Notes under the pieces: generated by a model
Told to the model about the DNA's origin: nothing
The model's database searches: none
Seen by the model: the letters and a program-made list of their open reading frames with translations, nothing else
Program-made: the position numbers and the translations under genes
In this document: piece after piece, positions 42,112 to 50,740 of the stretch
Position numbering within the stretch: the first letter of the stretch is position 1
Layout of the letters: each line of letters begins with the position of its first letter
Assembly: GCA_016124905.1 (NCBI GenBank)
Contig: WGMV01000002.1
Location: 65,257-129,256, forward strand
Reading direction: 5' to 3'
From: a bacterium
GTDB taxonomy: Bacteria; Pseudomonadota; Alphaproteobacteria; Rickettsiales; RI-342
DNA length: 64,000 nt

Positions 42112-42709
42112 GGATGCGAGTACACTGGTTCTTGATACCAGTGTATTGATAAACTTGCATGCAAGCACCTATGGAGCGCGTATTCTTGCCGCTTTGCCAA
42201 ATCATGCGCTAGTGCCAGAAATTGTGGCAGCCGAGCTAGAGCACGAAACAAGCAAGGCTAATGGCGAGCATAAGTTCATTTCTGAATTAATCGCCTCACA
42301 AAAGGTTCAGATTGTTATCCTGAATGACCAAGAGTTGGAAATCTATACAAAGCTGATGTCGGCAAGTCCCTCGCTTGGTGATGGTGAAGCGTCAACTCTG
42401 GCGATTGCCGCTTGCCGCAATCTTTTGCCTGTCATAGATGAAAGAAAAGGAAGATCACAGGTGCAAGCGTATTGCGCCGGTAAGGTAGCCTGCTGGTCAC
42501 TTGATCTTTTCCAACATCCTTTGGTCTTGGAAAGTCTAGGGAAAATGGCTGCGACTGAGGCACTTTATATGGCTTTGCGTGAAGGGCGAATGCGTATTCA
42601 TGAAGATCATTGCGATCATGTCGTCGGCCTTATCGGTTCTCGGCGAGCGCTCGATTGCAACAGTTTACCCGGCTATAAAATCCGACGTCAGCAATGGCAA
42701 GCCCTCTAA
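42086..42709 (+). CDS. PIN-domain protein (DUF3368-like)
   Basis: 207 residues. Acidic PIN residues are in place: D17 in VLDTSVLINL, E50, D99/E101 in LGDGEASTLAIAA, and D118 in VIDERKGR. The pattern fits metal-dependent RNases of the VapC/DUF3368 branch. The protein is longer than toxins (an extra C-terminal 70 residues), and no VapB-like antitoxin accompanies it. I prefer the ATG at 42,086 (GAGGAAAGC before it), overlapping the metallopeptidase gene by 26 bases. It is the last gene of the operon; the stop is 11 bases from the converging restriction gene. Confidence 0.85.
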   Translation: MTYLSSLIKDASTLVLDTSVLINLHASTYGARILAALPNHALVPEIVAAELEHETSKANGEHKFISELIASQKVQIVILNDQELEIYTKLMSASPSLGDGEASTLAIAACRNLLPVIDERKGRSQVQAYCAGKVACWSLDLFQHPLVLESLGKMAATEALYMALREGRMRIHEDHCDHVVGLIGSRRALDCNSLPGYKIRRQQWQAL

Positions 42710-42720
42710 TCGTGTGAGCG

Positions 42721-45342
42721 TTAGAGGCGGATTTGCATCTGCATTTCTTCTTGCCATGTATCTTCCATTAGCATGTGGAAAGAGATTTTCTTGCTTTGAT
42801 CAGAGACAATATCAATAACACCTGCGGCAACAGGGCTATTCTGCTGTTCCGTTAGGAGGTCGAATAGTTTTCTTTTATATTCAGTATCATCGTTGCCTTT
42901 TAGCTGTAGGCCTTTTGTTTCCAATACCATTATGCGGTCGCTTCTAACGCACGCAATAAAATCAGGGTAAACTTTGTTACGTTGCCACCCTTGAAGAGCA
43001 TATTCTTGTCGAGCGACCATTCTATGCCACCACTGAACCGCACTGCTTTCTGAAAGGTAGAGAGCCAAATTTTTCTCTAGATTATTGAGGTCTTTTTCAA
43101 AAACAACCTCGAACAAACTATTCTCAATCGCTGTATTATCTGCATTAACTAGTTTCGGTTCATTCTTACGCGCAAGAGCCTGTAGCTCTTTTGCTATTAT
43201 AAAGTTCAGCCTTTCATCTCCGCTTGTTGTCAGTCTGAAAACAAGCTCTGATTTTAGTAGCTTCTGTTTAAAGATAGATTCTGATTGCTCATGAACCATT
43301 GCCTTGAGGCTTTTCTTCATGCTTTCAATCAGGAAAAGCCGACCATTATAGATGTCTTCGTCGCTATGTCCTTTCGCCCTTAAATCAGCAATAGCCTCGC
43401 TGACTAATCGAGATGCTTGCCAAGGGTTCGGAATAATGTCGATAAGCTGGCGAGATAGAAAAGCAATATCAAGCGTCTTCTGGCCCGTATAAGCTTCTTG
43501 AATTGTTTTATCTATAAATTCCAATTCCGTCTGTCCGGCTAAGTCCGTTTTTCTGGCAACATCAACGGTGGTAATAGTGAGGGCTGGAGCATCCTTCCCA
43601 CTAAGAAATTCAGATACATTGTACTTTAGTTCAGCCCAATTTATTGTGGCTAGAATATCCGCATCATAATTTATTTCTCGCCAGTTCTTCCCATGACGGT
43701 GGAGAACCTTAGGCAAGAAGATTTTCAAATCATCGAATTTTGACCTACGCCTAACTTTGATTGATTGCGCCTCTTGCGGATTGTTCTGGGATACATCATC
43801 ACCAGCACGCACATAATCTGCAAGATCGGACATCCCTTCTTCTTCTAAGCCCTTGCGGACATTCTGTACGGAAACCCGCACATCCTGATCAAAACAATAG
43901 ACGTAGCAATTATTGAGAGATTCAATAGAAGTTGATGTTGCCTCTGGCTGCCGTAAAACACGCCCCACCATTTGGGTCATAGCAGTTTGTGCGGTAGTTT
44001 TATCCAGCAAGGTTAGGATATAGGCGAATGGACAATCCCATCCTTCTTGCAATGCTTCCTTGGTAATAATGTATCGGACAGTGCTTAATGGGCTGAGAAG
44101 GTCTTCGTTGCCAAGCTCGTCCTTCTCTGATGATTTTATCCGAACTTCTCTCTCATCCACCGACAGGCGATTGATTAGGTAGTCTCTGACATCCAGCGCG
44201 TGAATTCGCTTTCCATCTCGTTGATCTTTGCCAGTCCTTTCTACTCTTACGACCATAATCGGGCGGATATAACGCCCATCAGCCGCCTGAAGGGCTATTG
44301 CATCAGTGCTCAGGTTTTCCAGTTTTACCTGTGCCTGTGCCAGCGTTCCTTCCCAGTCACCACTTTTTGTATTCATAATGTTGATTGGAAGCTTAATCAT
44401 CTGCTCGTCTTTAAGATCGGAGCCAGACACATTGACCAAAACATTGCTGATATGGGTTTGTGGATTTGGTGTGGCCGTTAATTCCAGAATGAAAGACGGA
44501 TTGAAATTGTTTAGGCTCTGACGTGTATTGTCTGAATAGGCTTTGTGTCCTTCATCAATAATTATCATAGGACGCAACATTTTCAGAAGATTGAGGAGGC
44601 TGTGTTTAACCGAAACACCTACAAATGCACCAGTATCGCCTATGTCATTGACCTCCAGATCAGGATACAGTTTCAATAGCTCATTATTGGCCGTGTAATC
44701 ATCTACCTCAGGAAAGAAGGAGATGTATTTTCCTGCGTCACGAAAAATTTTGAGAAATTCTTTATTAGTTGTCCGATTAGCAGCAGCTAAGCGCACCATC
44801 ATCACGCAGAGATAATTCTGAATATCGAAGGTCGTGATGGGATCATCTTTTTCAAACACTTTGATTCGACCACCTGAAGCCCTCTCTAGGGATTGGCGGT
44901 AAGGGTGCTCTCTATTGGCCAATGCCTTCCATGTCTGGCGATAAATTTGTACTGTAGGGACGATCCAAAGAACCAATCCTGTCTGCCGCCTAAAAAATTC
45001 CGTATGAACCGCTCCAACACACTCAGCGGCTAAAAGGGTTTTTCCTCCACCCGTGGGAACCTTTAAGCAGATATGAGGCGTTGACCGCTTACGCGCATCG
45101 TATCGCGCTACATACTCTGGTACGATTAAGCCCATTGAGCTTTTGAAGCGAGGCAATATTCCGCTGGCTTTAAGAGTATTCCATGTGTTTTTGGCGTAAT
45201 CATCAATGCCAAGAGGTATCTCTACACCAGCATTCTTAAGGGCTAAAATTGCTTTGTCAGCCTTAGAGCGTTCCGCATAAAGCAGCTCTATATATTCACT
45301 AAATCGCTCCATTACCCGACGCTGATAGTCTTTTAATTCCAT
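42721..45342 (-). CDS. Type III restriction enzyme, Res subunit
   Basis: 873 residues. The SF2 translocase motor has VPTGGGKTLLAAE (motif I), IIIDEGHKAYS (motif II, DEGH for DEAH), LTATPN (III) and MVGRVLRQPE (VI). A C-terminal PD-(D/E)xK nuclease reads YPDFIACVRSDRIMVLETKG. All parts look intact. With the Mod subunit it would cut DNA after translocating between two head-to-head unmethylated sites. It starts 4 bases after mod ends. Confidence 0.92.
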   Translation of the reverse strand: MELKDYQRRVMERFSEYIELLYAERSKADKAILALKNAGVEIPLGIDDYAKNTWNTLKASGILPRFKSSMGLIVPEYVARYDARKRSTPHICLKVPTGGGKTLLAAECVGAVHTEFFRRQTGLVLWIVPTVQIYRQTWKALANREHPYRQSLERASGGRIKVFEKDDPITTFDIQNYLCVMMVRLAAANRTTNKEFLKIFRDAGKYISFFPEVDDYTANNELLKLYPDLEVNDIGDTGAFVGVSVKHSLLNLLKMLRPMIIIDEGHKAYSDNTRQSLNNFNPSFILELTATPNPQTHISNVLVNVSGSDLKDEQMIKLPINIMNTKSGDWEGTLAQAQVKLENLSTDAIALQAADGRYIRPIMVVRVERTGKDQRDGKRIHALDVRDYLINRLSVDEREVRIKSSEKDELGNEDLLSPLSTVRYIITKEALQEGWDCPFAYILTLLDKTTAQTAMTQMVGRVLRQPEATSTSIESLNNCYVYCFDQDVRVSVQNVRKGLEEEGMSDLADYVRAGDDVSQNNPQEAQSIKVRRRSKFDDLKIFLPKVLHRHGKNWREINYDADILATINWAELKYNVSEFLSGKDAPALTITTVDVARKTDLAGQTELEFIDKTIQEAYTGQKTLDIAFLSRQLIDIIPNPWQASRLVSEAIADLRAKGHSDEDIYNGRLFLIESMKKSLKAMVHEQSESIFKQKLLKSELVFRLTTSGDERLNFIIAKELQALARKNEPKLVNADNTAIENSLFEVVFEKDLNNLEKNLALYLSESSAVQWWHRMVARQEYALQGWQRNKVYPDFIACVRSDRIMVLETKGLQLKGNDDTEYKRKLFDLLTEQQNSPVAAGVIDIVSDQSKKISFHMLMEDTWQEEMQMQIRL

Positions 45343-45346
45343 AGCG

Positions 45347-47113
45347 TCAGTCTCCCATTATGCGGTGAAGCTGATAAGGGAGCTGGCAGAATGTAATGCC
45401 CATGCCCGTTAATTCTTTTTGCCCCATAAATTTATGGGTAGCAAAGACAAGAGCAGTTTTCTTGCCTCGTGCTTGCGCTACGCTTTCAGCCAAAGGCATA
45501 TTGAGGGCAGATTCGCCTGACCGTAGGAAAGCCAAATCCGGTTTATAGATCAAGTGAACACGATAATTATCAGTTTCACCGACAAAATAATCGGCACCTT
45601 GCTTGACCGTATTCAGAACCTGTCCTGTTGCTGTGTAAAAGGCATATCTAGCCAGTTCGTCAAAGCTGGGAAGGTTTTCTCCCTGCAATAGGTTCTCAAT
45701 ATTAATTTCATTGCCAAGAGCGCAGAATGTAAAAGAACCACCAAAACCATCTTTCAAGGCTGCGTCTTTTGTCCCATCCACACCTTTAATTACTCTACGA
45801 ACACGCTCCGCTGTAATATCATTTGCGTACTTTTCACACTCAACTAGAATAAATTTACGATTGCCGCCATCCTCCTTGTTTAGCGCCAACAAAGCCTCTG
45901 CTGTTGTTCCTGAACCAGCAAAGGAGTCAAGCACAACGCTGTCTTTATCCGTTGCCATATGGAGTATTCTTTTTATGAAATGAACGGGTTTGGGGTGGTC
46001 AAAATTTTCCAAGCCATTTCCAAGAATCTTTTTTAGCCATTTTCCAGCAACATCTGTAGATATTTCCGGCCCCCACCAAAATGATTTGGTTTTAGTCGTC
46101 CTATCAAATGGAATCTCGCCTTCATCATCCCATTCTTCAGATACTTCTTCATCGTCATCATCGGTAAGGTTTTCTGTATCATTTGAGTCTAGGTAGACTC
46201 GGTAACTAACGTTCCATTTGTCACTTTTCTTAACGTAAGAGGCTTCAAGTATAGCAAGATTTTCTTCAACTTTTTTCGGCGACCATTTCCAGCAACCTTC
46301 TATTCCATCGCTTTTCAATGGATATATTTCAATGTCTGAATCTTTCATCCTTTTAAGGGAGAAAGATTTTTTTTCTTGGTTGTAGTAAATTGGGAAATAC
46401 AAATTAGAGCGTAGTTCTCTTGTGTCTGCTCCACCGCGCTTTCTTACATCACGTAAAGCATATCGCCTATTACCATCTTGGTACTTAAACTCCTTAATTT
46501 GCTTTGTGGATAGAGGTAGTCCTTTGGAAAGAAAGGCACCCTTATCATAAATAAGTAGGTACTCATGGCATTGAGCAACATTTGCTTTGTCATTACGACC
46601 TTTTAAATTATTAATTACTGGAACTGTTGCAACATGCTTGGCATTAAAAATTTCATCCATAATTAAATTTAGATTCGTAATTTCATTATCGTCAATGCTA
46701 ACGAAAATCACTCCATCGTCCGCTAACAATTCCCGCAATAACTGTAGACGTGGCCACATCATGCACAGCCACTTGTCATGGCGTTCGAGGTCTTCTTTAT
46801 CAACTGGATTAGCCGAATCTTTCAACCATTCTTTAATTAGGGGAGCATTTACGTTATCGTTATAACACCATCCCTCATTTCCAGTGTTATAGGGTGGATC
46901 AATATAAATACATTTGATTTTCCCAGCGTATTTTGGAAGTAGAGCCTTCAAGGCATGGAGGTTGTCACCATGAATAATTAGATTGTCATCGAGATTGGGC
47001 TTTGCTCCTTTTGCGGGCAAAGATTTTTTTGCGTCTACCGTCAACTGCCGGAATGGAACCGTCAGATGGTGCGCATATACGAACTGTTTTCCTTTAAAAT
47101 CTAGTGTAGGCAT
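45347..47113 (-). CDS. Type III DNA methyltransferase, Mod subunit
   Basis: 588 residues. It is a beta-class N6-adenine methyltransferase: the catalytic IYIDPPYNTGNEGW (DPPY 72-75) precedes the AdoMet motif DSFAGSGTTAEALL. The region between (about 180-350) is the target-recognition domain and includes a run of acidic residues (TDDDDEEVSEEWDDEGE). It is needed for modification and, with Res, for cleavage. It lies 31 bases after the unknown 316-residue gene, probably in the same transcript. Confidence 0.93.
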   Translation of the reverse strand: MPTLDFKGKQFVYAHHLTVPFRQLTVDAKKSLPAKGAKPNLDDNLIIHGDNLHALKALLPKYAGKIKCIYIDPPYNTGNEGWCYNDNVNAPLIKEWLKDSANPVDKEDLERHDKWLCMMWPRLQLLRELLADDGVIFVSIDDNEITNLNLIMDEIFNAKHVATVPVINNLKGRNDKANVAQCHEYLLIYDKGAFLSKGLPLSTKQIKEFKYQDGNRRYALRDVRKRGGADTRELRSNLYFPIYYNQEKKSFSLKRMKDSDIEIYPLKSDGIEGCWKWSPKKVEENLAILEASYVKKSDKWNVSYRVYLDSNDTENLTDDDDEEVSEEWDDEGEIPFDRTTKTKSFWWGPEISTDVAGKWLKKILGNGLENFDHPKPVHFIKRILHMATDKDSVVLDSFAGSGTTAEALLALNKEDGGNRKFILVECEKYANDITAERVRRVIKGVDGTKDAALKDGFGGSFTFCALGNEINIENLLQGENLPSFDELARYAFYTATGQVLNTVKQGADYFVGETDNYRVHLIYKPDLAFLRSGESALNMPLAESVAQARGKKTALVFATHKFMGQKELTGMGITFCQLPYQLHRIMGD

Positions 47114-47144
47114 ATTTTATCCTTATTAATCTTATCCGCTTTGG

Positions 47145-48095
47145 CTAGGTCTTATTGACCTTTTCCCCAATATAAACAACTTTCACTTTTTTCTGGTGAG
47201 CCGGAAGTGGCCATTCAAAGTGTACCCTTCCCAGCATGGATGACATGCGACCGTGCCAAGTGCAGTGAATTCTTCTTGAGGCATCCTCAGGATCATCAAA
47301 CCATAAATTTCCATAAGGATCAGCTTCATTAACAAACTGCGGATTGCTTCCTACAAAGTACGTTTTATATAGCTGTTGCCCACGATGAGTCCATGCGCCA
47401 TTCTGGTCACGCTCTTTAACGATCATTGTCAAAAAACTTAACAGCTCAATAATCCTATTCATGGTAGCCACCTGAAATGGCCTGGAGAGAAGATCGTTTA
47501 TGGCATCATCAGAAAAACACACATCATCTTCAAACCGTTCCCTTATATGGAAAAAAAGCTCATTCCAATTTTGCGGTATTGGAGAGCTGCCCCTAACAGA
47601 AGATTCAAGCGCAGGAATATCCCAAATGTTATGAATATCATACTGCCCGTACACCGAGCCGGTTAAGCCGTGTTGAATTTTCAGAGGCGTTTCTTCGCAG
47701 TTTTTACCAGAACCCATTAAACTGAATGCAGACACATCAGTTCCTATAATCTTCCGGCGAGCGGCTTCGCCCAGCCCTTGTTCAGTTACATCAGAGGATA
47801 AAAACTCAAAATAATCATCTTGGTGAGAGCATCGATTGTCATTCCAGAAGGGGCCATTGCTAAGCCATTTTGCAGCTATGGTTTTAAAATCTTTATCTGA
47901 CAACTTTTGTATTGCCTCGTACAGGCAATCGTCTGCCGTTGCCTGTTGGTTTGCGAGCGTTCTCGAAATGAAAAAACGCTCCCGAAATTCGTTGCGCTTA
48001 TGCCTTATTTCCAGCATCGGTTCCAAGCAGCTCCGAACAGCTTGTAGCGTTGGAAATTGCCCATTCAAGGAAAGATCATTCATATGCCACTCCAT
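47145..48095 (-). CDS. Unknown third component of DUF262/DUF3696 operon
   Basis: 316 residues, mixed alpha/beta, rich in Trp and His, with no nuclease, ATPase or membrane motif I can name. It starts 3 bases after the ATPase gene, with GGGGAA before its ATG. An N-terminal Arg-rich helix (EIRHKRNEFRERFF) stands out. The position suggests the third subunit of a three-gene defence module; I recall a DUF262-DUF3696 three-gene system (Menshen) but cannot confirm homology of this component. Confidence 0.7.
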   Translation of the reverse strand: MEWHMNDLSLNGQFPTLQAVRSCLEPMLEIRHKRNEFRERFFISRTLANQQATADDCLYEAIQKLSDKDFKTIAAKWLSNGPFWNDNRCSHQDDYFEFLSSDVTEQGLGEAARRKIIGTDVSAFSLMGSGKNCEETPLKIQHGLTGSVYGQYDIHNIWDIPALESSVRGSSPIPQNWNELFFHIRERFEDDVCFSDDAINDLLSRPFQVATMNRIIELLSFLTMIVKERDQNGAWTHRGQQLYKTYFVGSNPQFVNEADPYGNLWFDDPEDASRRIHCTWHGRMSSMLGRVHFEWPLPAHQKKVKVVYIGEKVNKT

Positions 48096-48098
48096 GAT

Positions 48099-49286
48099 CT
48101 ACTTTCCCCATCCCATAAGACTTGCAATGTCTTTTTCCGATTGGTCGAAGAAACCTTCAGGCCACGAATCCAAAGAACCTTTAGAGTCAATTACCGGAGA
48201 AATAACTCGTGCAGGGCCTTTGCCATCCACCGGTTCTGTGTTTCTAAAGAAATGTATGGCCACACTCTCATTGGAAATTGTTTGTTCCATGACGGCAAGC
48301 CTCACCCCATTAAGCAGGTGGTCGCTGTGTGTTTCCACAATCACCTGAACGCCAGCCTGCGCCATATGTGCAAGAAAACGGCCCATCTGTGATTGGCCGC
48401 GTGGGTGCAGGTGTGCTTCAGGGCTATCTACAATTAAAATTTGTTCTGGCTTGGCCAGTAATGCCGCAACGATTATTGGGAAAGCATAGGAGATTCCGTA
48501 GCCGATATTAGATGGGCGGCGATATTTATTCTTATCTATGCGAAGGCCAATCTCTACTAAATCTGACCATTCTCCAATTTTCTTTGCCGTTGCTTCAGTA
48601 CCCGTAAAAATACTGCTTGCCCAAGCGATGTATTGCCTACGAAGAGTAACCTCATCCTTTGCTGAAGGATGCCTTTTCGTTTCTGGAATTTCTGCATCAT
48701 CATATTCTTGGAAGAACCAAGGGGCATATTCTCCATTTATTCCCACGTTCGCTGTTACTGGCTCTATTTCAGGTGACGGATGATAGTTCAATGCCCCAGT
48801 ACGAAGTGCGGTGATAAAAATTGTTTCTTTGATTTTTCTCATGGCCTGCACATCTAGCTCAACAAGGTTATTTGCTGGTAGAAGATTGTGGAGGACTAAT
48901 TCGCCATCAATAGCGGTTATCTTCTCATTCTGAATGACGGATAAAATGCTGAAAAAATTCTTGTATTTATGGCTTTCTGATTTTGAATCCGAACTTAGAT
49001 TCCAAGATATTCTGCTCTGCCCAGTTTCTAAACCCACCAAAAGGCTATTGCTCTCACAACCGTCACGCAAAACCTCTCCCGGAGTCCCTAATTTTATTAG
49101 ATCACCATTCAAGGGCAAACTGGCTGTGTTATAGTCAGTTCTCAGTGCCTGAACTACCAACAGAATACCCTGTAGAACCGAAGATTTTCCTGCCCCGTTA
49201 AAGCCAGTTAATATGGTGAATGGAGCCAACGGTAACGAAAGCTCAGCAAAACATTTGAAATTTTTAAGGCTGATAGTGGTTAGCAT
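48099..49286 (-). CDS. AAA/SMC-like ATPase, DUF3696 family
   Basis: 395 residues. It opens ISLKNFKCFAELSLPLAPFT followed by the Walker A GFNGAGKSSVLQG. It ends with the ABC-type D-loop region IVDSPEAHLHPRGQSQMGRF and VETHSDHLLNGVRLAV, then a DUF3696 C-terminus. This is the OLD/RecF-like group of single-protein ATPases found in many defence loci. There is no TOPRIM nuclease domain, so any effector activity must sit in its partners. It overlaps the DUF262 gene by 7 bases. Confidence 0.9.
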   Translation of the reverse strand: MLTTISLKNFKCFAELSLPLAPFTILTGFNGAGKSSVLQGILLVVQALRTDYNTASLPLNGDLIKLGTPGEVLRDGCESNSLLVGLETGQSRISWNLSSDSKSESHKYKNFFSILSVIQNEKITAIDGELVLHNLLPANNLVELDVQAMRKIKETIFITALRTGALNYHPSPEIEPVTANVGINGEYAPWFFQEYDDAEIPETKRHPSAKDEVTLRRQYIAWASSIFTGTEATAKKIGEWSDLVEIGLRIDKNKYRRPSNIGYGISYAFPIIVAALLAKPEQILIVDSPEAHLHPRGQSQMGRFLAHMAQAGVQVIVETHSDHLLNGVRLAVMEQTISNESVAIHFFRNTEPVDGKGPARVISPVIDSKGSLDSWPEGFFDQSEKDIASLMGWGK

Positions 49287-50425
49287 TGGTCAGGCTCACG
49301 AAGTTCTAATTCATTAACAACTGACCGAACCTTATCAAAACGATGCTGCACGTTCCTGACATCATTCGTGGCAAGGGTGATGGACTTGGAGAAGTCATCA
49401 TCGATTATAAGATCATCAAATTTTTCAAGAATATTATCTTTGTTTTCTTCCGCTGATTCTTGAGAAACATCAGCAAACAAAACGGAGCACACATCAAAGA
49501 GCGCGATGTTAATTACGGCGCGATCTTTTCCTTGTTCATCTGAAAGCAGTGATTTTCTAAATGCGTGTTGTCCGAACAGAAGAAAGTTATTTTTCATTGA
49601 ATTCTCAAATTTTTCTTTAAGAGAAGCCAATGCCTCATCATTCATTTGGTTCATGTGTTCCAAGGTGTCTGCAAGAAAGGTGTCCATATCCCCTTTGTAT
49701 TTTTCGAATAGAAGATAAAACCCACAAAATCGATTAATAGCCTCCCGATCACGCATTGATTTCTTGTTTAAGCTACCACCGGTGGCATTGCGGAAAATGT
49801 CTCCGTTTGCGACTTCCCTTAGCCATATCGTGGCCTTGCCCGAATATAGGGAATTCCTCATTTGCTGTCTTGATAGAGGAACGCCGCTGTTTACTCTGTC
49901 AAAAATATCCAGTTTTGCCCTAGGAGGCGCGTTACGCTCTAAAATATAAAGCGTAAGCTGTGTGTCATCGATGCGCTCTCTAAGTTGTACGGAAAGATCA
50001 TTATATTTTTGACCAAGCAGAGGGTTATTCTTCTTGCTTTCGCCTTGACCTTTTCCTAGCCCTGTAAGCTTGAAATCATTATTAGTGTAGCGGAAAAAAG
50101 TTGAAAGCCTCTGAAGCCCATCTACTACGATAATCTTACCGTCTTTTGCCTCGGCTAAGTAAAAAACGGGGAGAGGTATCCTCATAATGCAAGATTCAAT
50201 TAATCTGGATTGCCTTGCCGGTTCCCAAACAAAATCTCTTTGGAAATCCGGGTCCATGATCCATCGCCCATCCTTTATGCGTTTCATTACGTCAGATACG
50301 GACATCTGCGAATTCCGTACAAATACAGAATCAAGCGGATAATCTTCTCCTAACTCAAGATTGGCAGGCTCATCCAGCCCATCTACGTCTGGTGCATCTT
50401 TCTTATCTTCAAATTCATGTTCCAT
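49280..50425 (-). CDS. DUF262 protein (ParB/Srx-like)
   Basis: 381 residues. The DUF262 core is visible: DPDFQRDFVWEPARQSRLIE, then IIVVDGLQRLSTFFRY (DGxQR motif), and FDRVNSGVPLSRQQMRN. Relatives (GmrS, SspE, BrxU) use the DGQQR site to bind NTP that controls a nuclease. Here the motif is DGLQR and there is no C-terminal HNH (DUF1524) domain, so this is a sensor or regulator without its usual nuclease. First large gene of the minus-strand operon. Confidence 0.9.
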   Translation of the reverse strand: MEHEFEDKKDAPDVDGLDEPANLELGEDYPLDSVFVRNSQMSVSDVMKRIKDGRWIMDPDFQRDFVWEPARQSRLIESCIMRIPLPVFYLAEAKDGKIIVVDGLQRLSTFFRYTNNDFKLTGLGKGQGESKKNNPLLGQKYNDLSVQLRERIDDTQLTLYILERNAPPRAKLDIFDRVNSGVPLSRQQMRNSLYSGKATIWLREVANGDIFRNATGGSLNKKSMRDREAINRFCGFYLLFEKYKGDMDTFLADTLEHMNQMNDEALASLKEKFENSMKNNFLLFGQHAFRKSLLSDEQGKDRAVINIALFDVCSVLFADVSQESAEENKDNILEKFDDLIIDDDFSKSITLATNDVRNVQHRFDKVRSVVNELELREPDQC

Positions 50426-50479
50426 AAGGATACCTATTTGCTAGCTCTACTGATCGCCCGTCATAATTTTCAGGGAACG

Positions 50480-50665
50480 TTAATAACTTCTGTTTTCTTG
50501 ATGCTTAATCCACTTATCAACCTCGCTCTTACGGAAGCGCCAGGCATTGCCAACTTTAAATCCCGGAACCCGCCCTTCAGAAGCAAGTCTATAAAGTGTC
50601 TTTTCAGCCATCTTAAGATAGCTTGCAAGTTCACGTATCGTCATTACGTCTGTTTCCACAGCCAC
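50480..50665 (-). CDS. Excisionase-family HTH protein
   Basis: 61 residues: MTIRELASYLKMAEKTLYRL, then GRVPGFKVGNAWRFRKSEVD, the winged MerR/Xis-like helix-turn-helix of 'excisionase family' proteins (also AlpA-like). It starts at GTG 50,665 with AAGG upstream. It could be the recombination directionality factor of the element, or the regulator of the defence operon 54 bases downstream. Confidence 0.85.
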   Translation of the reverse strand: MAVETDVMTIRELASYLKMAEKTLYRLASEGRVPGFKVGNAWRFRKSEVDKWIKHQENRSY

Positions 50666-50740
50666 ATATGCCTTAATAGGTTTGCTCCTGAGAAACTAGA
50701 GGAAAGCAGGGCAATATACAAGCCATAAACCATTGTGGCT

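Noticed and set aside
39561-42709. QatABCD or type IV CBASS
   Set aside because: Both use a QueC-like protein, but the QatA ATPase and QatD TatD-like protein, and the CD-NTase, TGT-like and effector genes of CBASS, are absent.
42086-42709. A VapBC toxin-antitoxin pair
   Set aside because: No VapB-like small DNA-binding gene precedes the PIN gene; it is embedded at the end of the four-gene operon.
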